From contig NGBS01000031.1 of NCBI GenBank assembly GCA_002245135.1, positions 1 through 64,000 of the forward strand: a DNA stretch of 64,000 nt, written 5' to 3'. The translations under genes were made by a program, and so were the position numbers. The first letter of the stretch is position 1. Each line of letters begins with the position of its first letter. The DNA is from Proteromonas lacertae. Taxonomy: Eukaryota > Sar > Bigyra > Opalinata > Proteromonadidae. The notes beneath the pieces are model-generated. The model had not been told where the DNA came from. It worked only from the letters and a program-made list of their open reading frames with translations, and ran no database searches. Positions 54,601 through 64,000 of this stretch are shown here, one piece after another.

Positions 54601-55679
54601 TTCATCACTTGATAATGTTGATAATAAATGACCAATAGAAAAGAGTGACTTATTAATTGATTGAGTTTCTTTCTGTCTTTCTCCTTCTACACCAGATTGT
54701 TCCATATTTTCACTTCCAGCTAAATCAATAATTGCTAATTTCCCACTATCAAATGATGATTCACTTGTATGGTGATTTATTTTGATTATTAGTATTGCAT
54801 GTGATCTAGAACTTTCTGTATTTAAATTGGTTGCAGCTGTTGCTCTAAATGTATTTCCATAACTTATTAAACGAATTGCATCTGCTATAGAATTGATCTT
54901 AAACTCTATTTCACTCTCTGATTCATAACTTATTCCTGAACTATTATCATGAATGAATACTTTTTCTAGTTTCTTATTTTGATCTTTCTTTGAGTTTTGT
55001 GGGAATGTAAATGATTGAGATGAAGTTGTGGAAGAGATTGAAGATGAACGAGTACGATCAAATAAAGGAACAGATGATGGATTTTGTGATAATGGATAAT
55101 TACTATATCTATCAGTGTAACTTGTAAGTAAATTATATAATTCGTCATTGTATAGTTGAAAATAACTCATAAACAACTCATAACTTTCATCAATACTGCT
55201 GAATATTGTTTCTAATGATCTTGGTATTATACCTCTACTATTTGAAGAGAAATTTGTGTTAATTGTTTTGATATAATCTGGAGGTCCCATTACTGTATGT
55301 GTTTTTCCAGAGCCAGTCACTCCATAGGCGAATATTGTACTGTTGAATCCTTGTAATGTTGAAAGTACATACGGTTGTATGAATCTATATACATCCTGTT
55401 GTTCTGCACTTTCAGAAAAGACTTTGTCGTATGTGTAATTTCGTTTCAGCTGGTGATTATCAACAATTCTATTATATTTTGTAATAATTGTTTATATACA
55501 GTAAATTCTTATTATTTTTAGTATCAATGTCTTCAATAGTTAATGACTTATCTCCTACTACTGATAAACATTTTTTAGCTTCTTCATATGCGTTTCTCTC
55601 TAATTATATAACCTCCAAATAATATACCTTTTCGAACTCGAACCACTACATGTATTGGCTCTTTTGATGATGGTTTCAT
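30699..55679 (-). CDS. giant N-terminal-motor kinesin with very long coiled-coil tail
   Basis: Exons are 55679-55628, 55599-55500, 55468-54595, 54547-54299 and one 23.6-kb exon 54268-30699; introns are 28, 31, 47 and 30 nt. The start gives KEPIHVVVRVRK, the usual first kinesin strand. Motor signatures are the P-loop GVTGSGKTHTVMG, switch I TESSRSHA, switch II IDLAGSE and YRNSKLTHILKDSIGGNSKT. The tail is heptad coiled coil broken by a roughly 1,400-residue low-complexity block and Ser-rich hinges. A stop at 42503-42505 divides the last exon, but duplicated sequence on both sides shows one A is missing, so I read one protein of about 8,280 residues. Kinesins are usually 600-2,700 residues. By analogy with CENP-E a long-reach tether is possible, but the class is not assigned. 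It shares a 226-bp divergent spacer with SCAPER. Confidence 0.9.
41509..43230 (-). repeat. near-identical duplicated blocks within the kinesin coiled coil
   Basis: A block of about 230 bp around 41,509-41,740 recurs at 42,969-43,200 with almost no differences; it encodes a stretch containing RDSELAEVNDELQLRLDEIS. The offset is 1,460 bp, one short of a codon multiple. A second block around 41,881-41,975 recurs at 42,352-42,446, an offset of 471 bp (157 codons), and encodes a stretch around NSQLMIEINELKKNIPL. Both indicate recent tandem duplication or gene conversion inside the rod. The odd 1,460-bp offset independently locates a missing base between the copies. Confidence 0.85.
45860..50075 (-). 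other. non-coiled, acidic low-complexity block in the kinesin tail with internal repeats
   Basis: About 1,400 residues here lack heptads and are rich in Val, Ile, Asn, Asp, Glu and Ser. Internal repeats are visible. NSSPVLL occurs near 49,840 and 49,640, with a variant NTSPILL near 49,460. The first two are each followed by TNSEMN[ND]I[TA]ILP-type sequence, giving a period of roughly 70-80 residues. Near 46,690-46,910 a roughly 18-residue motif ending [EN]-[EM]-[VI]-V-[DEN]-[SC]-I occurs four times (NEVVDSI, SEIVESI, SEVVNSI, NEMVDCI). Function is unknown; it could be a flexible spacer or an array of short docking motifs. Confidence 0.75.
54299..55679 (-). other. kinesin motor domain with Ser-rich loop insertion
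   Basis: Four exons encode about 425 residues of motor domain with all nucleotide-binding elements intact, so an active ATPase is expected. After the strand and helix ending NDELYNLLT there is a 45-60-residue Ser/Thr-rich insertion (DRTRSSSISSTTSSQSFTFP) before the next core strand (KVFIHDNSSGISY). Most kinesins have a short loop at this point. The motor ends near SLEYSSNARSIQNDPF, after which the first heptads begin. Confidence 0.93.
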
Positions 55680-55905
55680 TTATAATTTAATTAAACTCTA
55701 GTTAAAAAATAGAAAAATAATTATTATAACAGCTATATTTTTATAAAACGAATATAATTCTTATAATCTCAAAAATTAAAACGAATATATTTTTCATTGA
55801 CAGTTATTCCTTGTTCTTCCTTAAATATCCTATCTAATCTTAGTTTATAACCATATTTAGAGTAAGTATACATTAAATATTTAATAAGTGGTCTATTTAA
55901 TTTAG
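55680..55905. promoter_or_regulatory. divergent promoter between kinesin and SCAPER
   Basis: This 226-bp AT-rich spacer lies between two ATGs on opposite strands. It contains TAATCTCAAAAATT at 55764-55777, identical to a 14-mer just upstream of the gene at 60094. ACGAATATA occurs twice, flanking that element. No other feature is visible. Confidence 0.55.
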
Positions 55906-58784
55906 ATGTCAAGTATTAAAGGAGTTCTTGATAAAGAAGGAGTTAATGCTAAAAATATATACAGTTATTATGTAACTACATCCTATTCAGCAGTTGTAAA
56001 GTCTAATATTGGATCAAATAATACAAATGATTTAAATCACAATACTCAAACTGAGAGTCAATCAAAACCAAAAAATATTACTACTAAAAGTGATACTGCT
56101 TCAAAACCCCTGAAAACACCAACTAAACATACCAAATCAAGATCATCAATTAGTAGTTCTGTATATTGTTTACTATAATTGAATAGCCATCTGTAGAATA
56201 TAGTGGTGTAGATCGTCTATGGTTCTATACATTCAGACAAACCAATAAAGCCATAGATGAGTTATATTACTTATGTGAACATGAAAGTAATATTATGCAA
56301 TGTCAGCAAGCTAAAATGGTACTTACTAGTGCTGTTAATGACTTTGAAAAACTAATAGAGAGTTTAAAAACACAAATTACTCAAGAATCAACACAAGGTA
56401 AAAGTTGTGTAGCATGGGAAATACCAAAAAGAATTCCTTCTATTCAACCATCAGAAATCCCCTATTTAAGTGAAAAAGAAGGTGAACCAATATCAATTGA
56501 GTATAATATATTCATTTATTATATATTATTTATTAGCATGGATATAAATGCAAGAGAAAGTTCAACTAGTGGATTTTCTCCAAAAAGATATTCATTCACT
56601 GGCTCGTTATCTTCACCAGGAAATTCAATACAAAAGAAATTTGAGAATAGAAAATTTACATCTCCATCCAACTCATTTGAAAAACAGTTGGAAAAACAAA
56701 AAACAGCTGAAAAGAATAGAGAAGCATTAGAAAATCAAAGAAGTGAAAAATTGAAAATCACTGATCAAAAGATTGATGAAATTAATCTTAAAAGAGTATT
56801 TAATAATTATATATAATAAATAATAATAGAATAAACAAAATCAAGAGAAAATTATGAAATATCAAAACAAAATTGAAAGTGCTGGTAATAGAAGAGATCA
56901 AAATATAGAATCTATTAGAGAGAAAGCAAGAAAAGAGAATTCAAAAATACCTGAAAGTGGAGAATTAGAGTTTTTAGATCAACAAAATAATTCTATTAAG
57001 AAAGCGACAATCATCAATAAATTAGAAGAAAGTGAAGAAAGAAGGAAGAAAATATTAAATGAGAAAGTAAATAGAGCAAAATTAGTTGGTGAAAAAGAGT
57101 ATTATATATATTATTTTTGAATAATTCTTTTTATATAGTGAATCAACATCTCCTCATTCTCGTAAACAATATTCTACAGTATAATAATCATATTTTAATA
57201 TATATATAGCTTATTATTCCTAAGATGATATGTATTGATGCTAATAACATAACAAAACTACAACAAGAAGTGAAGAAATTAAAATCCAAATCAAAAAGAA
57301 TAAAGAAAACAATTATTTCAAAGGATGTTAAATGGGAAGAAGAGAATGAAGCTGAAAATCAAAAGTTTAAATATAATACACTTGCAATAGAAATAGAAAA
57401 ATTATATACACAAAATCCATTAGATTGTCAAATAACCAAACTTGAAACAGTATTAAAGATAATAGTAAAAACTATTCAAATTGATCCAGCAATATTTTTA
57501 TCAATCAGAAACTGTAATATAATCGAAAAACTACTCAAATTCATAAGTCAAATCTATTTAGAAAAGAATCTGAATCTATCTTATTCAGTGATAAAAATAT
57601 TAAGTAAAATATTAACAAATGATGTGAAAACATGTGAATATATTGTTAGTAATGATATTTTCATAACATTTTTAAATCTGACAATGTGGGGAATATCCAC
57701 ATCAATTGATGATTTAGATGTATTATGTTATATAATAATGATATTAAGAACACTTTATAAAGTAGATATTACTAATAATAATCTTATAAAAGAAAGACTA
57801 TTACTTGGAATTGAATATTTATGCAGTTGTGGATTTATGAGATATTTGTCAAGCCGATTTGAAGTATGGAGAGAATGTTTACCTATCACAATGGATTATG
57901 CATGTTTATTACAAAATTGTATTGGATTATTAGAGATATGGACTCAATTATCGTACATATATTATTTATTATTTATTATTAGAATACCAAAAGAATTCAA
58001 ATTAGATAATAAAAGTAGTCAAATCACATTATTCAATGAATTAAGAGAAACAAATATAAGTAACTTAATGTCATTAATGCTATCATGGATTATGAAAGCT
58101 GCACCACCTCCTACTAATAAAAGTATTATTCATACATTGCCTGAGAATGTAATTATTGTAACAACTACTGGATTGAAAGTATTGAATAATATTGCTATTC
58201 AAGAAATATCATTATTTCAAGTATATAATATCATAATATTTTATTTATTTAATTAATATAGAATGAAGTTGGATCTACAGGTATGTCAGTGGAATACCAA
58301 CACTCTATTAGGTTTTTAATGACTCATTTGTTAGAGTTATGGAAAACTGAAAAGATAGATAAAGACAGTGAGAATTTATTTGCTTTATTGTTAATCAATC
58401 AAGGATATATGATGGTAGGTAATCCATTAACTCAACAGATGTTTAATTGGGGTTTACCTCCAACTATTGCACAACAAATGTGTCAAATACCAATTAAGTA
58501 TTTCATTGATAATAGATACAAAAGCAGTTTATTCCCTACTTTCTTATCGTTGATTTATAAGAATGAAAGCAATAATATTGTGTTATTTGAGCAATTTGAT
58601 CCAAAATTCTTAATAGATTATTTAGAAGAATTGAAAAGTAATCCAAATTTCGAAAAGAGTATTTTTTTTATGTATTATATTATATATTTAAATAGATATA
58701 CCTGAATGGATGTATTGTGAAAATAGATTTCCAAGAGAATGGTGGGATGATGCAATACATCAACTTAAGAATTATACAGAATGA
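55906..58784 (+). CDS. SCAPER-like protein (S-phase cyclin A-associated protein in the ER)
   Basis: Nine exons give 867 residues: 55906-56160, 56187-56500, 56537-56795, 56830-57098, 57139-57178, 57210-57952, 57983-58220, 58262-58658 and 58696-58784. The conserved N-terminal SCAPER region is recognisable as RLWFYTFRQTNKAIDELYYL, followed by QCQQAKMVLTSAVNDFEKLI and VAWEIPKR. The C-terminal region matches the family too: WGLPPTIAQQMCQIPIKYF, LFPTFLSLIYKN, and the end ENRFPREWWDDA. A Glu/Lys-rich helical linker lies between them. Human SCAPER is about 1,400 residues and is linked to the ER, microtubules and cilia. This copy is shorter, and I see no C2H2-type zinc finger. Two introns (56501-56536 and 57953-57982) are multiples of three without stops, so they are easily mistaken for coding sequence. 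AATAAA occurs at 58837-58847. Confidence 0.85.
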
Positions 58785-58915
58785 GATTTAATATATAAGA
58801 ATAACATCTATTTTTATGTGTACTGTTGATAAAATCAATAAAATAAAACAAATATAAATGGATAAGAGAATTTTTAAGAAATATATCATCACAATCTATT
58901 TTTAAATTATTTCAA

Positions 58916-59762
58916 CTATTCTATTTTCTTTAATTCTTCAACTTTGCTTGCAGCTGGGAATAAGTACTTCTTGATATAAAAAGATCCAAACAAACAAATC
59001 ATAGTAATCATATATAAAGTGATTCCTATGTTTATCCAGATAGGAGTACCACATCCTTGTAAATACCCTAACACAGCTTGTACAGCAATAATCACAAACT
59101 GTAAAATCTGTAATCCAGTTAAATATCTAGCCCATTTGCCTTTAATACCCATTGATGTTAATAAGTAATGAGTGTACATTAACACGTGAATGAATGAGTT
59201 CAAAAACATAGCTAATGAAGTATCACCAAATAATTCATATGTTGAGAAGGTTAATGTAATAAAGGTAATTGAGGAATGATGGTAAATATGTAAAAATGTT
59301 AACTGACGATAATTCTTTCTCAATATAAAGAAGAAAGTATCCATAAACTCAAAATACTTCTGTACATAGAATACATAATGAACTAACAGCATTGGCTTAA
59401 CGGCTGGATCTGTAAAATCAACTTCATTACAAACAAATCTCACTGGCCTTGTTATTGAATAATGTATTGTACCATAAACACAATAGGAAGCCAAGCATAT
59501 GCAAATAACATTATAAACAGCCATAATTGGTCTTAGATGAGTAAATGCTTCTCTTTTCTTCATATACTGAAGAAGTGCTAGAATTCCTAAGAAATACAGC
59601 ATGTTTAAGTATAGACAAGAATTGTAATCATACAATGGGTATGACGGTTGGATACCTTCTATAGTACATATAGATAAAATAGAATTCTATACGCTCAACT
59701 CTCTGATGCAATAAATCATTAGATTCAGCTAAACTTGAACGAAATTGATCGAGTAATCCCAT
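58916..59762 (-). CDS. ELO-family very-long-chain fatty acid elongase (3-ketoacyl-CoA synthase)
   Basis: It condenses malonyl-CoA with an acyl-CoA in the ER membrane, the first step of fatty-acid elongation. Two exons (59762-59693 and 59658-58916) with a 34-nt intron give 270 residues, normal for the family. The upstream ATG is preferred because splicing yields MGLLDQFRSSLAESNDL and then QGIQPSYPLYDYN in frame. Family motifs are all present: KYFEFMDTFFFILRK, the histidine box HIYHHSS, HVLMYTHY and TGLQILQFV, with several hydrophobic helices. The C-terminus is ELKKIE; KKIE fits the dilysine ER-retrieval signal. Its tail-to-tail neighbour is SCAPER, 131 bp away. Substrate chain length cannot be told. 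Confidence 0.95.
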
Positions 59763-60093
59763 TTCAAATACACTTCTTCAGAAGAAGATCGTGTTGAGTA
59801 ATAGAATAATTTGTGATGTAATACAAGCTTGCTTGACAAAAAGTTGTAATGTTTTTGTTTTTGTTTATTCATTGTAAATATGAATATGTGAATGTATGTG
59901 AGATAGAAATGAATATAAACTCTTATAATTTTTGTAAATATATTTACATTGCATGGAATCTCATAATTATCTTTCTTTTAATTACACAAAACTCTATTGA
60001 ATCAGCCATACTTTTATAATTTCTATCTGAAATAGCAAAATTCTACTTACATTCATACTAAAATCAACATTTTTTAATCTCAAAAATTGAATA
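59763..60093. promoter_or_regulatory. divergent intergenic region between the ELO gene and the small basic protein gene
   Basis: This 331-bp AT-rich spacer separates two divergent starts. TAATCTCAAAAATT ends 4 nt before the ATG at 60094 and is identical to a 14-mer in the kinesin/SCAPER spacer. No RNA gene or further open frame could be supported. Confidence 0.5.
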
Positions 60094-60631
60094 ATGGCAA
60101 AAGCTGGTAGAGCAAAGTTCAAGAATGCTCCAAAACTATCTAAATGTATTATTTGTCATGCTTATGATGTGTAGCTACAAAAGAACCTTCTAAAGTAGCA
60201 GATGTACCACTATCAAGGTATATTGTATTGATTTACTGTTTTAAGAGGTCAGAAAAAACGAAAAGAGAAATTGATGAAAGAAGAAAGGAAGAAACAATTA
60301 ATTCAATCAATAAAAAGAGATATTACTGAAAAAGGGTATGTGAGGTAATGCATTATTCTTAAATAGATTAATAAATAAAAATAGTAAAGCAGAAAAACAA
60401 GTGTTAGATTCAAAACCTAAGATTAACTCATTAGCAAATTCAACAACGAAAGTATTATTTATTTATATATATTGAGTATAGAAATCGCATAGAAAGGGAA
60501 TAACTAAGCATACTAACAAAAATAAGATAGTAATGGAAGGAATGAAGCAAATGAACTCATTATTGAATACTACAAACTCAGATGATATTTTTTCAACAAT
60601 TTTGAATAATATAGAACAATCAACAAAATAG
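60094..60631 (+). CDS. small basic protein resembling ribosome-biogenesis factor SLX9/FAM207A
   Basis: Five exons give about 139 residues: 60094-60145, 60175-60217, 60246-60335, 60367-60451 and 60482-60631. Introns are 29, 28, 31 and 30 nt. The protein is Lys-rich: MAKAGRAKFKNAPKLSK, then LSRGQKKRKEKLMKEERKK, and a C-terminal helix EGMKQMNSLLNTTNSDDIFS. The LSxGQ-(K/R)-rich helix plus a short C-terminal segment containing a hydrophobic IxxxI/L stretch is the layout of SLX9, which acts in 40S ribosome maturation in the nucleolus. The match is by pattern only and could be another small nucleolar protein. Exon 3 could alternatively end at GAG|GTAATG, giving a 22-nt intron and three more residues; I prefer the GTATGT donor. 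The gene is fragmented in all frames and easily missed. Confidence 0.6.
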
Positions 60632-60748
60632 TTTTTTTAATATTTACTCTTTTAAGTTTGTTATTTGTCATATCTTTCTTTTTCTATAATTATTTTTTAA
60701 TATTCAAGGTTATACAAAAAAATAGATAATTTATCACAACATTATAAT

Positions 60749-61650
60749 TTATGACTTCTTTTCCTCCTGTTGAGGAAGAGATTGTTCAAGATTTGACAGT
60801 GCTCTTTTCGCTTGTTGCATTACTTTTTCATTCGTACTACTCAATAACGATTTAAGTGTTTCAACACCACCAAGGGATATTATTTTTTTCTGATTCTCTT
60901 TATTTACTGATAAATTTCTCAAAGCTCGAGCAGCTTGAGATTGTAAATCTAAATTTGGTTTCTTGGAAGCATCAATTATTGGTTCTATTCCTCCTAATTT
61001 ACCTATTTCTACTTCATTAACATCATTCACAGCTAGATTTGCTAAAGCAGCTATTGCTTCAATTTCTACACCTACATTTTCTGATTTAGCAGCTGCTATT
61101 AATGGTGGTAAACCACCTGCTTTAGTTATTAATTCTTTATTGTCATCTAAACAAATAGAACTTAAAAAAAATAAAAAATACTGTTAACACCTAAATTTGC
61201 AAGTGCTTTTGCAGCTTGTCTTTGAACTTGATCACTTGGTGAATTCAAAAGGGTTATAATCATTTCAATTCCACCATTTTGAGCCATTACAATTTGGTTG
61301 GTTATATTCACAGATAAATTTGCTAAAGCATGTGCAGCTAGTCTTTGTACCTCAATATCAGAGCTTTTTGTCAGTGGTAATAATAATTTCAACCCACCTA
61401 GTTCTACTATTTGAACTTGTCTTTGTGCTATTTGAATTAAAATCTACATGAATACGTTGTATAGCCTCATTTGCTAGTCTTTCTGCAACTTCTCTCTGCA
61501 ATTCAGTATCTGCTGATTGTGCATATACTATAAGTCTTTGCAAATTTATTCTAACTGACTCACAAAACGAATCATCTACAAAATGTGAAGTAAATCTATA
61601 CCTGATCCCTCAGATAAGATATCTGATTCTTTTGATTCACTACTTCCCAT
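60749..61650 (-). CDS. armadillo-repeat protein, possibly N-myristoylated
   Basis: Four exons (61650-61602, 61575-61456, 61427-61182, 61146-60749) with introns of 26, 28 and 35 nt give 270 residues. About five to six armadillo repeats are visible, with cores such as QRLAAHALANLSVN, QRQAAKALANLGVN, EIEAIAALANLAVN and QSQAARALRNLSVN. Each is followed by a Gly-Gly hinge (NGGIEMI, AGGLPPLI, LGGIEPII, LGGVETL). The N-terminus MGSSESKES fits the myristoylation pattern (Gly2, Ser6), as in the yeast vacuolar armadillo protein Vac8, so membrane attachment is plausible. The partner is unknown. The third intron has an internal AAG that gives a stop; only the GTTTAG acceptor at 61147 keeps the frame. Confidence 0.88.
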
Positions 61651-61736
61651 GAAAATAAATAAAAAAGAGAATCGGTTTTGATTTAGTAAAAATTACTTGA
61701 ATTGACATGTCAAAAACAAAAATAAAAAATGTAAAA

Positions 61737-62645
61737 TTATTGGCTTTTAACACTATTTACACTCTTTCTATTAATAACAGATTGTCTCATCAATGCTGCA
61801 GCTTTCTGTCTTTCCATTCTATCAATTACTCTAAATTGTGAAGTTCTCTTCGAAGTTCTTACACTCTTTGATTTTCTGCTTTGTGAAAAAGATCTTTCAA
61901 AAATACTATTATCTAATGTTATTTCTAGTGGTAGTTTTGTTTCTAATTTCTTCTTCTTCTTTACCACTTCCTTATATAGTATCTTTCCTGCAGTTTCTCT
62001 GTTAGATTGAGGAGGCCTTAAGTATGGTGGTAATAGATATTTAGTAACTGATCCTTTTGTTGTATCAACTGGATATTCTATTGGACAACCCTGGAAAATC
62101 AAATCTAATATTTTCATAGTCTAAAAATCAATATATAAATAAAACAAATATACTAAATGTGGAATTGGATTATCTTTCATATTAATCTTGATTGAATATT
62201 TGGGTAAAATATGATAAACATTAATAATTGCTCTTCCTCCCACTCTACCTATCATATTTCCCGTTAAATTAATAATCTGCAATGAAGTGTTCCTTAGTAT
62301 ACCATTACAAAATGGTATTACTCCTTTTGAAGTGATTCTATTAGAACTTAGATCAATCTCTGTTAAGAATGGGCAAAATGGAATTATTTTACTCAATTTT
62401 CTTACTCCTTTATCACCAATTTCATTTCCACTAAATCCAATGCAAGTCAATCTTTGATATGTCTTTAAGGATGGAACAAATTTAATAAAACCTAAATCAG
62501 TAATTCTACATCTATTCAATATTATCATCTGCATTTTAGCAAATCTTGTAACTAGATAATCTGAGAGATAATGTTCAACCAATTTCAAACTTGCATCTCC
62601 TAATGGATTATCTTCAATTAACAAAGTCTAATTGAGTATTATTAA

Positions 62646-62676
<31 letters not shown>

Positions 62677-64000
62677 ACTTGTGGAGTATAAGTATAACAT
62701 CTCAAAGTCTCGATTAAATTATTCATTCCAATTTCATTTATCATATTCTTTGCAAATGCTATTGCTTCAACTGTAAAACACGATTTCAATCCTTGTGATA
62801 ATCTTCTAATACCTTTATCATCTATTGTTCCTTCACCAATTGCTAATGTGTGTAAGAATTCACTATGTGGTAATAAATCTGTTATAATTGAAGCCTATAT
62901 ATTGATGATAAACTAATATTTTATACATCATTATTTGTTATTGTAACTCCATCAATTAAGACATTATTTCTTTCAAAACCTGTAAGATTCTCCCACCATC
63001 TTGCTTCAGGTTGACTATTATAATAAATAAATAAAATGAAAAAATATACTCTAAAGGCTTCCAATTGGTTGTTTTTAAATCATAAGCAACCATTTTGAAT
63101 GATCTAATTGGTAATAATGGTTTATAATGTCCTGTTCTCATTTGTTGTGCATTTGCATAACTGAATAATTGATCAACTTTAAATCTTTCATTAAATCCTC
63201 TCCATCTAAATCAAAATAAATATATATTCAAATATAAGAAAAATACAATTTCTGAAATGATGTTGCAGCATTTTGAATACTTTCATACTCAGCTTTTTCT
63301 AATGATCTTAAATACTCTACAAGCTTCTTTGCATTATGCCTTCTTACAATGGATTGTATTTTTATTGCCGCTTTTGTATATTCTAAATATAATTTATAGT
63401 TCTTTCTGGTATGATAACCTCTATATTTTGTTTGTATTACTAAAGCTGCATGATATAATTTCTTTCTTAACTTTCTTCTTTCTATCATTTGAGTTTTCAC
63501 TTGTTTTCTAACTCTATATCCTCTCCATCTATACACATAATAATACTAATAATAATAAATTCATACACTCTTTGAATGGTAGAACATGCCAACATCTGTC
63601 TTTTTGCTCTTTTAATTGATTTGAATATCTTTTGAGCTTGTCCAAAGGCTGATAAACTTAGTCTTGTTTTATAACCTCTGTATACTCTTTGTATATTTGT
63701 AGCAGCTGCTATTTGTCTTCTCTTATTCTCAATTGCTGCCATTGCTGCTTTATAACTATTTAATAAATATATATGTGATTTATGTTTATATATACTTTTT
63801 ATCTCTTTCTCTTTCTTCTAATCTTTTTAGTTTTGATGTTGATGGTTTTGCTCTAATATATAATTATAATATAAACTAAAATAAAATATACAATCTTGAT
63901 TTTCTTGGTTCAAGAGATGTAGAAGTATTAGAAAGTTTTGAATTTCTTGCCATTGTACTCTTTCTATGTTTCATTGGTGAAAACTGTGATATAATTGAGA
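61737..64000 (-). CDS. IQ-motif and leucine-rich-repeat protein (N-terminus possibly outside window)
   Basis: In-window exons are 64000/63974-63892, 63852-63796, 63755-63567, 63528-63247, 63205-63050, 63014-62927, 62894-62679, 62627-62154 and 62120-61737, with eight introns of 32-51 nt. The first ATG is at 63974, but the frame stays open to the window edge, so the true start is uncertain. From it the protein is 642 residues. Five IQ motifs (IQRVYRGYKTR, IQRVWRGYRVR, IQTKYRGYHTR, IQSIVRRHNAK, FQKLWRGFNER) predict calmodulin or centrin binding. An RNI-type leucine-rich domain follows (LTEIDLSSNRITSKGVIPF, LQIINLTGNMIG), then a basic Ser-rich tail. Such combinations are common in axonemal and basal-body proteins, but no specific orthologue is recognised. 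Confidence 0.85.

Overview
This window is nuclear DNA from a very AT-rich unicellular eukaryote that uses the standard genetic code. I could place 45 spliceosomal introns. All are tiny (26-54 nt), every donor is GTA, and 43 of 45 acceptors end in TAG. Genes are tightly packed: convergent neighbours are 117-155 bp apart and divergent ones share about 230-340 bp. The gene set (plant-type ALDH12 pyrroline-5-carboxylate dehydrogenase, SCAPER, ELO elongase, a class C GPCR, a kinesin and an IQ/LRR protein) points to a free-living protist. The sequence alone does not let me name the lineage.

Layout. 1-16309 (+) is one giant gene whose 5' end lies off the window. At least seven 440-residue units (coiled coil plus TPR-like helices; 1320 bp, nearly identical) are followed by two diverged units and a long C-terminal coiled coil. 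16465-18278 (-) is mitochondrial P5C dehydrogenase. 18621-30569 (+) is a class C GPCR-like receptor of about 3,850 residues, with nine tandem urea/amide-binding-type Venus flytrap modules ahead of one seven-helix domain. 30699-55679 (-) is a giant kinesin of about 8,280 residues, with an N-terminal motor and a tail of coiled coils broken by low-complexity segments. 55906-58784 (+) is SCAPER. 58916-59762 (-) is an ELO fatty-acid elongase. 60094-60631 (+) is a small basic protein resembling SLX9/FAM207A. 60749-61650 (-) is a small armadillo-repeat protein with a myristoylation-type N-terminus. 61737-64000 (-) is an IQ-motif and leucine-rich-repeat protein that may continue past the right edge.

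Most gene models were rebuilt by hand from splice sites and reading-frame continuity, so exon lists are given per gene. Several open frames are broken by what look like residual assembly errors. There are about thirty single-base slips in the left part of the tandem array (none after about 6,075), two probable AT-dinucleotide losses in the receptor, and one A lost from a homopolymer in the kinesin. One frame change at about 10,450 can be read either as such an error or as a 13-nt micro-intron.

The main candidates for something undescribed are the nine-flytrap receptor, the roughly 8,280-residue kinesin, and the homogenised TPR/coiled-coil array. I see no mobile-element genes, CRISPR arrays, tRNAs or rRNAs.
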